Below are positions 1 through 9,519 of a stretch of 64,000 bases of DNA, in pieces. A program made the position numbers and the translations under genes. This DNA comes from Pontiella agarivorans (GTDB taxonomy: Bacteria > Verrucomicrobiota > Kiritimatiellia > Kiritimatiellales > Pontiellaceae): assembly GCF_034531395.1 (NCBI RefSeq), contig NZ_JARVCO010000012.1, positions 1 through 64,000 on the forward strand. The letters run 5' to 3'. Below the pieces are notes generated by a model. It made no database searches. It worked only from the letters and a program-made list of their open reading frames with translations, and was not told the origin of the DNA. Positions within the stretch are counted from its first letter, which is position 1, and every line of letters starts with the position of its first letter.

Positions 1-20
1 TGTAGATTTTAGAAGATTTT

Positions 21-132
21 CCGGTTGCCATAGCGAGGAGGAAACACCTGTTCCCATTCCGAACACAGAAGTGAAGGGCCTCAGCGGCGATGGTACTAGG
101 GGGTAGACCCTGGGAGAGTAGCACGCAGCCGG
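21..132 (+). rRNA. rrf: 5S ribosomal RNA
   Basis: The sequence has the standard 5S landmarks: complementary ends (CCGGTTGCC near 21 and the closing GCAGCCGG ending at 132), the internal GAACACAGAAGTGAAG segment near 60-75, and the late GGGAGAGTAG segment near 111-120. Its length of about 112 nt is right for 5S. It is followed at once by a strong terminator, so it is the last gene of an rRNA operon whose 16S and 23S genes lie outside the window. The exact ends are approximate by a few bases. Confidence 0.95.
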
Positions 133-144
133 TTTTTATTTTTC

Positions 145-178
145 AAACCCTGAAACTTAATTGTTTCAGGGTTTTTTT
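145..178 (+). terminator. Rho-independent terminator of the rRNA operon
   Basis: A perfect 12-bp stem (AAACCCTGAAAC paired with GTTTCAGGGTTT) closes a 6-nt loop and runs into a T tract. It starts 12 nt after the 5S end. Confidence 0.93.
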
Positions 179-272
179 GTGTCAATAAGATATCCTGACT
201 TTGGACCAGGGCTTAATTTCGTAGAATGAGGTTTAATGTATAAGCCGTGGGAGCCTGGATAACGGAGAAAAG

Positions 273-902
273 ATGAAGAGTATATATGTTGTGCTGATGA
301 TGGGTATATTTGCAGAATTTTCGAGTTTCGCAGAGTTTCGTATTTGGGAGGATCGGTCTGGCCGTATTTGGGAGGGTGAATTTGTAACCATGAATGCCGG
401 CAAGGTGGTCGTTCAGAATCAGTCTGGTACAAAGACGGAATACAATCCGGAGCAGCTTTCTGAAAATGATTTGTCTTATCTGGAGGAAATAATACCTCCG
501 AAGCTGAGTTTGGATGTTTCTAAAACATCGAACAGCAGTACCTCCGGCAATTCGGAATCTATTATCTGCCGGGCATCTATCAAAAAAGCAAATACACGCA
601 TTTATAAAGGGGAGCTAACCGCAGTGCTTGTTGTTCTGGCCGAAGAGATGAGAACCGGGGCTTTTTCAAAAGCGGGGGCATCGACAGAGTATTCTTTTGT
701 TCTTCCGGAAAAGCATGGAGTGGTTGTCGAGTTCGAATCTTCAGCTGTGCCCCTGGCAAAAAGCTCAGCAAAATCAGGCCGCGTATATGCAGGGTATGTG
801 CTTGTGGTGTGGGACCGGTTCGGTAATCCTGTGGCGGTACAATCAAATCGAGATTCGTTTTTGGAACGTGCAACCAAAATTGCGCGACCAAGAAGGCGAT
901 GA
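273..902 (+). CDS. Secreted SHD1-domain protein of unknown function
   Basis: A 209-residue protein with an N-terminal hydrophobic signal (about residues 1-20). Residues 21-70 resemble the SHD1 (SLA1 homology 1) domain: FRIWEDRSGRIWEGEFV, then a Gly-Lys-Val-Val-Val strand, and the closing LSENDLSYL. SHD1 repeats are common in secreted planctomycete and verrucomicrobial proteins, where their role is unknown. The C-terminal half has no family I recognise, but its end (YAGYVLVVWDRFGNPVAV) resembles the end of the second SHD1 protein at 29146-29919, so the two share an architecture. It is probably periplasmic. The stop lies about 20 nt before rdgB, so the two may be co-transcribed. Confidence 0.75.
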   Translation: MKSIYVVLMMGIFAEFSSFAEFRIWEDRSGRIWEGEFVTMNAGKVVVQNQSGTKTEYNPEQLSENDLSYLEEIIPPKLSLDVSKTSNSSTSGNSESIICRASIKKANTRIYKGELTAVLVVLAEEMRTGAFSKAGASTEYSFVLPEKHGVVVEFESSAVPLAKSSAKSGRVYAGYVLVVWDRFGNPVAVQSNRDSFLERATKIARPRRR

Positions 903-922
903 ACAAGAGGCAGGAGCTAATT

Positions 923-1516
923 ATGAAACTGGTCATTGCAACCCGCAATGCGCACAAGCTGGAAGAGATAAAAACAATATTTGATTTCAGGGGTTTGGAA
1001 GTTCTTTCGGCATTTGATTTTCCCGAAATTCCTGATGTTGTAGAAGATGCCGATACTTTCGAGGGTAATGCCTGCAAAAAGGCTCGAGAGTTGGCTGTGG
1101 CAACGGGGTGTTGGACATTGGCGGATGACTCGGGGTTAGAAGTTGATGCTTTGGGCGGCGCCCCGGGGGTATGGTCGGCCCGTTATGCAGGTGAGCCGTG
1201 TTCCTATGAAAAGAATAACACCAAGCTTCTCTGTGAGCTTGAGGGCAAGGACGACCGAAATGCGCGTTTTCGAACCGTGATTGCACTTTCTGATCCGGAG
1301 GGGAATACTGAAACGGTAGCGGGGAAATGCGAGGGACATATTATTGATCAGGGGCGGGGTTCCAATGGATTTGGATATGATCCGCTTTTCGTACCTGATG
1401 GCTATGAAGAAACCTTTGCTGAACTGGATGCCTCTGTAAAAAACTGTATTTCTCATCGGGCGAATGCGCTGAAAGCAGCGTATAAAAAGTGGAGGGGCAG
1501 GCTTGCCTCCGTCTAA
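923..1516 (+). CDS. rdgB: XTP/dITP diphosphatase (non-canonical purine NTP pyrophosphatase)
   Basis: A HAM1/RdgB-family enzyme that hydrolyses dITP, XTP and ITP to monophosphates and so keeps deaminated purines out of DNA and RNA. The N-terminus MKLVIATRNAHKLEEIK is the nucleotide-binding start of the family. LADDSGLEVDALGGAPGVWS carries the catalytic and metal-binding residues, and GSNGFGYDPLFVPDG and SHRANAL complete the signature. At 197 residues it has the usual length. The ATG at 923 is chosen over the in-frame ATG at 899 because AGGAG lies about 7 nt upstream and the protein then begins at the conserved motif. Confidence 0.95.
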   Translation: MKLVIATRNAHKLEEIKTIFDFRGLEVLSAFDFPEIPDVVEDADTFEGNACKKARELAVATGCWTLADDSGLEVDALGGAPGVWSARYAGEPCSYEKNNTKLLCELEGKDDRNARFRTVIALSDPEGNTETVAGKCEGHIIDQGRGSNGFGYDPLFVPDGYEETFAELDASVKNCISHRANALKAAYKKWRGRLASV

Positions 1517-2126
1517 GGCAATATTTCACTGAACCGGTCGTTTTCCGCCTTTTTAGGGAATAGCGTCTTGAGTGGAAAAAGCGGCTGGTTGTCTCATCCT
1601 TCTAGGCTTCCAGGGACCGGAAGAAAAATCATGGCAACCAGCTCGCACTACTTTTCATCGTGAACTCGTGGTAGACCAAGTGGATGGCGCAGTTTGTTCT
1701 CTGAGATATCGAACTCGACGGTTGCGAGGTTCATCGGATTATAGAAGGAGACCATTAAAAATATTGGAAAATCCGGGCCGGAAAAGCAATACAAACGAGC
1801 GATGCTCGACGATGTGATTGCCAAGAAATGGAGTAAGCTGGATTTTAAAACAGCATGCGGCGGCTATACTGGTTTCGGAAAAAGGAAGGGTCTTTGATGA
1901 CCGATTTTCTCCGGTACAGAATGAGGAGGAAGCGCGTCGCCATTCCGGCCGTGAGGATGAAAGGTCGCTACCGCGCAAGCGGTTTTTCCGCGGATTCTAA
2001 GTTCCAACGTCTGCCATTTTAGGTTCTGGAAAGGCTGCTCCGTAATATCGGGGCGGCTTTTATTTTGCTCAACGAGTGCGGGGTGTCTATATTCCCGCTT
2101 TTCGGAACAGATTTAGGAGAAGATAA
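1517..2126 (+). other. Unexplained 610-base gap with small coupled reading frames
   Basis: No recognised gene. One open stretch starts after a GGAG at about 1747-1750 and runs without a stop to TGA at 1895-1897; it includes an ATG at 1802 and codes a peptide with IAKKWSKLDFKTACGGYTGF. Its stop overlaps, as TGATG, the ATG of a 41-codon frame (1897-2022) rich in arginine (FLRYRMRRKRVAIPAVRMKG). Upstream, GGCTGGTTG near 1584 and CAACCAGC near 1635 are inverted. This could be a decayed gene, a pair of small genes or a structured RNA; I cannot decide. Confidence 0.3.
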
Positions 2127-3482
<1,356 letters not shown>

Positions 3483-3504
3483 TATATTCTTTAGGGCGAA
3501 TATG

Positions 3505-3533
3505 AAAAAGCGGTCTTAGGGCCGCTTTTTTTG
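3505..3533 (+). terminator. Bidirectional terminator between purB and the thermonuclease gene
   Basis: AAAAAGCGG pairs with CCGCTTTTT and has a T run on both strands, so it can end purB on the plus strand and the minus-strand operon that finishes at 3605. Confidence 0.85.
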
Positions 3534-3604
3534 CATCCTGTGTTGCAGATGGATGTTTCCGCTTAGCCGGAATCTGCCGGTTGGAGCGGAGTCATTGTTG
3601 TAGA

Positions 3605-3964
3605 TCAGTAGTCTTTGTATTCGGCATGGCCGGTTTCAACCAGCTCATCGTTGATGTTGATATACGAGCTGTTTTCCTCAAGCCAGATTTCCGCGAGATA
3701 GCGGCCGTATTTGCCCTTTTTGTCCTTGATCGTTTCGATGAGTATTTCTTTTCCGAGAATTCTGGAACGCAGAAAGTCGCGCGATACTTTTCCGGCTTCT
3801 TTTTCAGCACCGCGAACCTCGGGGGCATTGATGCGATGCAGTCGGATTTTTTCTCCTCTGACGGCGATTTTCAGGCCGAGATCAATGTCGACAGTTATCG
3901 TGTCGCCATCATAGACCGCGGTGACCAAAGCTTTATAGTGGAAGAGCCAATCTGCAGTTTTCAT
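3605..3964 (-). CDS. Thermonuclease-family (SNase-like) nuclease
   Basis: A small protein with the staphylococcal-nuclease fold. The metal site is visible in YDGDTITVDIDLGL, the core in IRLHRINAPEVRG, and the second catalytic region in KDKKGKYGRYLAEIW. I chose the ATG at 3964 (MKTADWLFHYKALV), giving 119 residues, because the domain starts there. An in-frame GTG at 4048 would extend it by 28 residues and directly abut the DUF1080 stop (TGAGTG). No signal peptide is visible with the shorter start. It is the last gene of the minus-strand group. A palindrome copy (3984-3998) lies 20-34 nt upstream of the chosen start. Confidence 0.8.
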   Translation of the reverse strand: MKTADWLFHYKALVTAVYDGDTITVDIDLGLKIAVRGEKIRLHRINAPEVRGAEKEAGKVSRDFLRSRILGKEILIETIKDKKGKYGRYLAEIWLEENSSYININDELVETGHAEYKDY

Positions 3965-4048
3965 GCAGTGAATATAGCAGGACTTCCAGATCTTGGAAAT
4001 GTCCTGTTCCTGTAAAATCCGGCGGCGGGTTTTGCCGATATGCGCCAC

Positions 4049-4771
4049 TCAATCGAGTTCTTTGATCTGAATATTACGAAACTGTATAGGGTGGCTTTCG
4101 GCCTGGAGTGAAATCCAGCCATAGGTGAGGGGAGTTCCATCGTCAAATTTCGGGTTGCTGTATTCAATGACGGTTTTTCCGTTAATGATGTGACTGACTT
4201 TTCCGTTTTTGAAGATGGCTTCAGCCTGAACCCATTCGCCTGCAGGCAACGCTGTACCGCGGCTTTTTATAACGTGTTGTTTGATGGTTTTTCCATTTAC
4301 ATCTACGTATGTCCCCGGTGTGCAGATGGAACCGGTTGTGCGTGTTCCGGATTCGTTTTGGGCCAGGAATTGGAATTCGAGGGAGGTCGGGAATTTCTGT
4401 TCTTTCTCCATCGTTTCCGGGGCCTGCCCGGACAGCATGACCCCGCTGTTGGTATGGGCCCATTTCGGTCCGCCGGGGAATTGATCACCTAAGAAGCGGT
4501 ATTCGCATTTGAAGTGATAGTTTGTGAAAGGGCGGTTGATGAAGATGTGGCCGAATTCGTCCTTAAAGCTGTTATTCGGAAAGTCGCTGTAAGAGACCGT
4601 AAGCAGTCCGTTCTCAACGCGGAAAAGGTTTCCCGGATTCTGTCCGGTTTCAAAGCCGGTTACTTTGACCGTCCATCCGTTCAGATTTTTTCCGTTGAAG
4701 CAGTTCTGCCATTCGCCGCCGGCAAGAACCGATGATGCGGCAATGAGGGCTGCCCACCATTGCTTAACCAT
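4049..4771 (-). CDS. DUF1080 / 3-keto-disaccharide hydrolase family secreted protein
   Basis: A 240-residue exported protein with a signal peptide ending around residues 17-18 and a DUF1080 concanavalin-like domain. Family marks are CFNGKNLNGWTVK, RPFTNYHFKCEYRF, HTNSGVMLSGQ, EWVQAEAIFKNGKVSHIING and PIQFRNIQIKEL. Members act on 3-keto-glycosides or are carbohydrate-binding. Its start overlaps the end of the Gfo/Idh/MocA gene by 8 nt, so the two are translationally coupled. The context suggests it works on a sugar oxidised by that partner. The specific substrate is unknown. Confidence 0.9.
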   Translation of the reverse strand: MVKQWWAALIAASSVLAGGEWQNCFNGKNLNGWTVKVTGFETGQNPGNLFRVENGLLTVSYSDFPNNSFKDEFGHIFINRPFTNYHFKCEYRFLGDQFPGGPKWAHTNSGVMLSGQAPETMEKEQKFPTSLEFQFLAQNESGTRTTGSICTPGTYVDVNGKTIKQHVIKSRGTALPAGEWVQAEAIFKNGKVSHIINGKTVIEYSNPKFDDGTPLTYGWISLQAESHPIQFRNIQIKELD

Positions 4772-6095
4772 TGAGCACCCAGCCTTCGCGGTATTTTTTG
4801 GAGAGGTATTCGTTGGCCTTTTCGTCGTTGGTCACGCGGCCGCTTTTGGCATCATATTTAAGTTCTTTTCCGGCTTTGTGAGCCGCCAGTCCAAGCATTA
4901 GCGTTTCGATCATTTTTCCTGCGTAATCAAAGTTGCAGTCGGTTTTAAGATCGCCTTTGCAGGCATTAAACCACTGTTGCATAAATCCGCCAATCGGGGC
5001 GCGGGCTTTGTGAGGCGGGGTGTAGTAGGTCATATCGGTGTCTTTACCGAGGGGAAGCAGAATGCGGTTATTGAAGTCGGCGATCAGGACGCCCTTGGTT
5101 CCTTTAAAAAGAGCGCCGTGGCTGATTTTGTTGAGATCCAGGGCATTGTTTGGAGATTTCGGGCGAGGGCCGCCCTGGTACCAGGCCAGGCGAATTTCAT
5201 CGCGCCAGTTATTTGCGGGAAGAGTGAAAATGGCGGTCAGTTTGGAGGGGCAGACGTATGGGCTCGGCGAATCACCGAACGCTTTGGCTTTGATGGGGCT
5301 TTCGGCATCGATAGCGTTCCAGGCGAGGTCGACGGTGTGACTGCCCATGTCGCCGACTTGCCAGCTTCCGAAATCATCGTACATATTCCAGCTGAGGCAG
5401 CCGCGTCCGGGGCGCAGGTCAAAATAGCCCGGATTGTAGGGGTGCCACTGAACGGGGCCGATCCACTGGTTCCAGTTAATGCCTGCCGGAGGTTTGCCGT
5501 CGGCCGGGAGGTAGGCGGTTTTGTTGTGGGTGCGGTTGCCCCAGGTGTGCACGTCTTTGAGCTCGCCGATCGCACCGCCTTTGATCATTTCCGCAACACG
5601 GTCAAAGTTGGGGTTGGCATGACGCTGTGTGCCGTGTTGCGTGGCCAGCTTTTTTTTGTTTTTCAAGTACACTTCGCGTACGGCACGGGCTTCCGCTACG
5701 CAGTCGCCCAGCGGTTTTTCGCAGTAAACATGGAGTCCGCGGTTCATAGCCCATATTGATATGAAGGCATGGTGATGATCGGGTGTGCAGATCACGACAG
5801 CTTCAAGATCTTTCTGCTCCAGACATTTGCGCCAGTCGGTATACTGCTTGGCTTTGGGAAATTCCTTGGCGGCAAATTTCATGCATTCGCTGTGGACATC
5901 GCAGATGGCCACAATATTCTGAGTTCTGAGATCGTGATAATGTTGTTTTCCGCGCCCGTAGGCGCCGATCAGCGCGATGTTGAGTTTTTCGCCGGGACCT
6001 TTGCCGGCGAGCGTGCCGGAAGGGAGAATGGTCAGGCCGGCACCTGTTGCGATAGAGGAGCTGAGAAAGGTTCTTCTTCTGCTGTGAGTTATCAT
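4764..6095 (-). CDS. Tat-exported Gfo/Idh/MocA-family oxidoreductase
   Basis: A 443-residue NAD(P)-dependent oxidoreductase. The N-terminus MITHSRRRTFLSSSIATGAG carries a twin-arginine signal. The Rossmann start is LNIALIGAYGRGKQHYHDL and the conserved lysine sits in YCEKPLGDCVAEA. The C-terminal domain (KAFGDSPSPYVCP, KGTKGVLIADF) is of the verrucomicrobial periplasmic type. Such enzymes oxidise a sugar hydroxyl, often at C3, and are usually exported with bound cofactor. It sits between a sugar isomerase-like gene (15-nt gap) and DUF1080 (8-nt overlap), an operon logic of oxidation followed by cleavage. Substrate unknown. Confidence 0.92.
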   Translation of the reverse strand: MITHSRRRTFLSSSIATGAGLTILPSGTLAGKGPGEKLNIALIGAYGRGKQHYHDLRTQNIVAICDVHSECMKFAAKEFPKAKQYTDWRKCLEQKDLEAVVICTPDHHHAFISIWAMNRGLHVYCEKPLGDCVAEARAVREVYLKNKKKLATQHGTQRHANPNFDRVAEMIKGGAIGELKDVHTWGNRTHNKTAYLPADGKPPAGINWNQWIGPVQWHPYNPGYFDLRPGRGCLSWNMYDDFGSWQVGDMGSHTVDLAWNAIDAESPIKAKAFGDSPSPYVCPSKLTAIFTLPANNWRDEIRLAWYQGGPRPKSPNNALDLNKISHGALFKGTKGVLIADFNNRILLPLGKDTDMTYYTPPHKARAPIGGFMQQWFNACKGDLKTDCNFDYAGKMIETLMLGLAAHKAGKELKYDAKSGRVTNDEKANEYLSKKYREGWVLNG

Positions 6096-6109
6096 GCTGT
6101 TTCTCCGTT

Positions 6110-7057
6110 TTAAATCTTAAAGCTGTCGACTTCCCGGTAGGTCTGAATCAGGCGCTGTTCGCCTTCAATGCCGGACCGGCTGATGCCGTGTTCCATTCCG
6201 ATGAGGCCTTTGTAGCCCTTTTGGTGAAGGTGCCGGAAAATATTTTTATAGTTTATTTCGCCGGTAGTCGGTTCTTTCCGGCCTGGCACGTCAGCGACCT
6301 GAAAGTAGGCGATTTCGTCCCAGGCTCGGTCGATATTGTTGATCAGATTTCCGTTTTGGATCTGTTCGTGATAGAGATCGCTGAGAATCTTGCACGATGG
6401 GCTGCCCACCGCCTTTGCTATGGTATAGGCTTGAGCCACGGTCTTTAGAAAGACCCCGGGGTGATTCATGTAGTTCAGCGGTTCCATAACCATAATCAGC
6501 CCATGCGGCTCCATCAGTTCGGCGCAGAATTTCAGATTTTCGACGACGTTGGCAAACTGGTATTCATAGTTGAGGTTCGGATTGTGGGCTCCCAGAACAA
6601 TAGTGGTCCAGCGGGCATTCACGCGTTTGGCGGTTTCGATCGACTGTTCGCACATTTTTTTCAGTTCAGCCTGAACAGATTTTTTATTCGGCGAGATGCC
6701 TTTCCCCCGGTATTTATCGCCTACAATGTTGGAAGTGAGCATCTGGCTGTTCATTCCGAAACCGGTGACAAAGACACCCATGGTCATGCCCAGAGCTGAA
6801 AGTCTGTCGCCGATTTTCTGTTGCAGTTGGGGCGGCTTTTTCATCATGCCGTTATCTTCGATGGCACGGAAGCCATGGTCGTACATGAATTGGATTTGAT
6901 CGAGGGGGTCTTTTCCGGCGCTGTGAACAAAGTGGCGGAAGCCCGGAGCATAGTTGAGTTTGAAAGGAGGAGCGGCGGCGGAGGTTGCCTGGTTCGCAAA
7001 AGCACTGAGGCCAGCTGTGCCGGCTGCCGCCACGGTTCCGAATGTTCTTCTGTTCAT
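6110..7057 (-). CDS. Secreted TIM-barrel sugar isomerase/epimerase (AP-endonuclease 2 fold)
   Basis: A 315-residue protein with a Tat-like start (MNRRTFGTVAAAGTAGLSAF) followed by a xylose-isomerase-like barrel. Metal-ligand segments are visible: VMEPLNYMNHPGVFL, CKILSDLYHEQIQNGN, FQVADVPGRKEPTTGEINY and LIGMEHGISRSG. The pattern is closest to hydroxypyruvate isomerase-like members of the family. It is the first gene of the minus-strand sugar operon, facing accB across a 188-nt intergenic region that must hold divergent promoters. Exact reaction not assignable. Confidence 0.88.
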   Translation of the reverse strand: MNRRTFGTVAAAGTAGLSAFANQATSAAAPPFKLNYAPGFRHFVHSAGKDPLDQIQFMYDHGFRAIEDNGMMKKPPQLQQKIGDRLSALGMTMGVFVTGFGMNSQMLTSNIVGDKYRGKGISPNKKSVQAELKKMCEQSIETAKRVNARWTTIVLGAHNPNLNYEYQFANVVENLKFCAELMEPHGLIMVMEPLNYMNHPGVFLKTVAQAYTIAKAVGSPSCKILSDLYHEQIQNGNLINNIDRAWDEIAYFQVADVPGRKEPTTGEINYKNIFRHLHQKGYKGLIGMEHGISRSGIEGEQRLIQTYREVDSFKI

Positions 7058-7245
7058 ATTCGATCTCCCTGTTGCCTTAAGTGTGGCGTGCTATGTTAAG
7101 AATAGACGCGGTTTTCCGGGCGTAATGGACAGGGCTGTTCTATATTTTTTGAGGTTCACTAGTTTTGGATTAGAGCTGGGCATTAGCGCTGAAATTTAGT
7201 TTAGTTTCCGGAGATTGCACAATTTTATAACCGGAGAGGCTGACT

Positions 7246-7695
7246 ATGGAAATCAAGGATATTAAGCGCATCGTTGAACTGATGAAGGCGAACGAGCTGA
7301 CCGAGTTCAAGATGAAGGACGATGATTTTGAACTGGCGATGAAGCGCGGCGGCGAAGAGACGGTGGTTTATGCCGCACCGGCTGCTGCTCCTGTTGCTGC
7401 TGCTCCTGTTGCTGCTGCTCCTGTTGCTGCTGCTCCTGCTGATGAAAATGAGGGGCTGATTGAAATTCCGTCTCCAATTGTTGGAACATTCTACCGTAAA
7501 CCGGCCCCGGATGCGGATAACTTCGCCGAAATCGGCACGGAAGTTACTGAAGATACGGTGGTCTGCATTGTTGAGGCCATGAAGGTGATGAATGAAATCA
7601 AAGCCGAAGTGAAGGGGACCATCCGGAAAATCCTCGTTGATGACGCAGCACCGGTGCAGTATGGCCAGCCGCTTTTCCTTGTAGAACCGAAATAA
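7246..7695 (+). CDS. accB: Biotin carboxyl carrier protein of acetyl-CoA carboxylase
   Basis: It carries the biotin that AccC carboxylates, the first step toward malonyl-CoA. The 149 residues comprise an N-terminal dimerisation helix (IKRIVELMKANELTEFKMKD), an Ala/Pro linker at about residues 44-66, and the biotinyl domain with EAMKVMNE near residue 112 (the lysine is the biotinylation site). GTFYRKPAPDADNF is the protruding-thumb region of AccB-type carriers. GGAGAGG lies just upstream of the ATG, and accC follows after 10 nt. The linker is encoded by an exact 15-bp repeat. Confidence 0.96.
   Translation: MEIKDIKRIVELMKANELTEFKMKDDDFELAMKRGGEETVVYAAPAAAPVAAAPVAAAPVAAAPADENEGLIEIPSPIVGTFYRKPAPDADNFAEIGTEVTEDTVVCIVEAMKVMNEIKAEVKGTIRKILVDDAAPVQYGQPLFLVEPK
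7381..7440 (+). repeat. Four 15-bp tandem repeats encoding the AccB linker
   Basis: Three identical GCTGCTGCTCCTGTT units are followed by one unit differing at a single base, with no interruptions. They encode Ala-Ala-Ala-Pro-Val/Ala. Such nearly pure repeats can change length by slippage. Confidence 0.95.
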
Positions 7696-7705
7696 GGGGC
7701 TGCCC

Positions 7706-9067
7706 ATGTTTAAAAAGGTACTCATAGCCAACCGTGGTGAAATTGCTCTGCGCATTATCCGTGCATGCAAAGAACTGGGCATTGAATCTGTTGCGGTTTA
7801 TTCCGAGGCGGATGTCGATTCGCTCCATGTTCAGATGGCCGATGAAGCCATCTGTATCGGGCCCGCAGCGGCAACCGACAGTTATCTGAAAATCACCAAT
7901 ATCATCAGTGCAGCTGAGGTGGCTGATGTGGATGCCATTCATCCCGGTTATGGTTTTCTTGCGGAAAATGCTCATTTTGCTGAAATCTGTGCCAACTGCA
8001 ATATCACCTTTATCGGCCCCTCTGCTGAATGTATCAGCCAGATGGGCGACAAAGCTATTGCCCGCGACACGATGAAGGCGGCCGGGGTTCCGATTACGCC
8101 GGGGTCTGACGGGATTTTAAAGACTTCTGATGATGCGCTCGCTCTGGCGCAGGAAATGGGCTATCCGGTTTTGCTCAAAGCTGTTGCCGGTGGTGGCGGC
8201 AAGGGAATGCGTGTGGCACGTAACGATGTCTCTCTGGTGCAGGGATTCATGGCGGCTTCGGCAGAAGGCGAAGCGTCATTCGGGAACCCAGATCTGTTCA
8301 TGGAAAAATACATCGAATCGGCCCGCCATGTGGAGGTGCAGATCATCGGCGACAAACACGGTAATGTCTGCCATGTCGGTGAGCGCGATTGTTCAATTCA
8401 GCGTCGTCATCAGAAACTGGTCGAAGAGGCACCGTGTCCGACGCTGAGCGACGAAGAGCGTAAGGCCCTCGGTGATGCTGCGGTTAAAGCCGGTAAAGCC
8501 GTCGGGTATAACAGTGCGGGCACACTTGAATTCCTCTATGACGAAATTGAGAAAAAATTCTATTTCATGGAAATGAACACCCGGATTCAGGTGGAGCATA
8601 CGGTTTCCGAAGAGGTTTCGGGCATTGATCTGATGAAAGAACAGATCCGGGTTGCTGCCGGAGAGCCGCTTTCATTCACACAGGATGAACTGAGGATTAC
8701 GGGGCATGCGATCGAGTATCGGGTGAATGCAGAGGATCCGTATAACAACTTCACACCGGCTCCGGGCCCGGTTGAAGCGGTTCATTTTCCGGGTGGCCCC
8801 GGTATACGCATCGATTCGCACGTCTATTCCGGGTATAACATTTCCCCTTATTACGACAGTATGATCGGAAAAATCATTGTTCACGGAAAAGATCGGGAAG
8901 AGGCCATCATGCGTATGCGCCGCGCGCTGGAGGAGTTCACCATCAGCGGTCCCCACACTTCGGTTCCGCTGGGGGAAGCACTGATGGCAGATAAGGCCTT
9001 TATTGACGGGACCTATAACACAGCCTATCTTGAAAAATTCATGCATGAGGTGTTTTTGAACGCATAG
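7706..9067 (+). CDS. accC: Biotin carboxylase subunit of acetyl-CoA carboxylase
   Basis: It carboxylates the biotin on AccB using ATP and bicarbonate. The 453-residue length is standard. The N-terminal biotin carboxylase domain (KVLIANRGEIALRIIRACKE), the ATP-grasp glycine loop (KAVAGGGGKGMRV), the catalytic EMNTRIQVEHTVSE and the C-terminal GHAIEYRVNAEDP are all present. It forms an operon with accB. The two carboxyltransferase subunits (accA, accD) are not in the window. Confidence 0.97.
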   Translation: MFKKVLIANRGEIALRIIRACKELGIESVAVYSEADVDSLHVQMADEAICIGPAAATDSYLKITNIISAAEVADVDAIHPGYGFLAENAHFAEICANCNITFIGPSAECISQMGDKAIARDTMKAAGVPITPGSDGILKTSDDALALAQEMGYPVLLKAVAGGGGKGMRVARNDVSLVQGFMAASAEGEASFGNPDLFMEKYIESARHVEVQIIGDKHGNVCHVGERDCSIQRRHQKLVEEAPCPTLSDEERKALGDAAVKAGKAVGYNSAGTLEFLYDEIEKKFYFMEMNTRIQVEHTVSEEVSGIDLMKEQIRVAAGEPLSFTQDELRITGHAIEYRVNAEDPYNNFTPAPGPVEAVHFPGGPGIRIDSHVYSGYNISPYYDSMIGKIIVHGKDREEAIMRMRRALEEFTISGPHTSVPLGEALMADKAFIDGTYNTAYLEKFMHEVFLNA

Positions 9068-9086
9068 ACTGCGGGGACAGCTGACA

Positions 9087-9515
9087 ATGGAAAATGCTAC
9101 AGGCAATGCGGTAATGGATATGCAGGAGTTGACTGTGGCACCTGAAATGTCCGGTTCTGAATACGGTCGGATCAGTATCAATCCCAACGTTTTTGCCATT
9201 ATTGCGCACGAGACTGCAAAAGAAGTGCCCGGCGTGGTTGAGTTGCAGGGCTCGCTGGCCGACGGCATTGCGGGTATCATCGGAAAGAAGGCCAAGGATA
9301 AAGGGATTCGGGTCGAGGAAGAGCGGGATTTACTGACGGTTAATCTGACTGTGGTTCTCGAGTTCGGAGTGAATATCCCGGAGATCTGCCTGCAGCTGCA
9401 GGCCGCCGTTAAAAAGAGCATTGAGGAAATGACCGGAAAAGAGGTCTATGCCGTTAATGTGGTGGTTCAGGGCATTCGAAACAGTCGTACCGAAAAAAAA
9501 GCTCTCGAGGAATAG
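9087..9515 (+). CDS. Asp23/Gls24 family protein
   Basis: A 142-residue Asp23/Gls24 (alkaline shock) domain protein: GRISINPNVFAIIAHETAKE, then VPGVVELQGSLADG, and the strand-helix segment VNLTVVLEFGVNIPEIC followed by LQAAVKKSIEEMTGKEV, which are the family's hallmark. In Gram-positive bacteria such proteins are tethered to the membrane by AmaP and linked to envelope stress. Here it follows accC by 19 nt and the next gene is an AmaP-like anchor, so the pairing is kept. Its role in a Gram-negative cell is unknown. Confidence 0.88.
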   Translation: MENATGNAVMDMQELTVAPEMSGSEYGRISINPNVFAIIAHETAKEVPGVVELQGSLADGIAGIIGKKAKDKGIRVEEERDLLTVNLTVVLEFGVNIPEICLQLQAAVKKSIEEMTGKEVYAVNVVVQGIRNSRTEKKALEE

Positions 9516-9519
9516 CGCG

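Noticed and set aside
7381-7440. Possible CRISPR or minisatellite
   Set aside because: The units are contiguous without spacers and in frame in accB.
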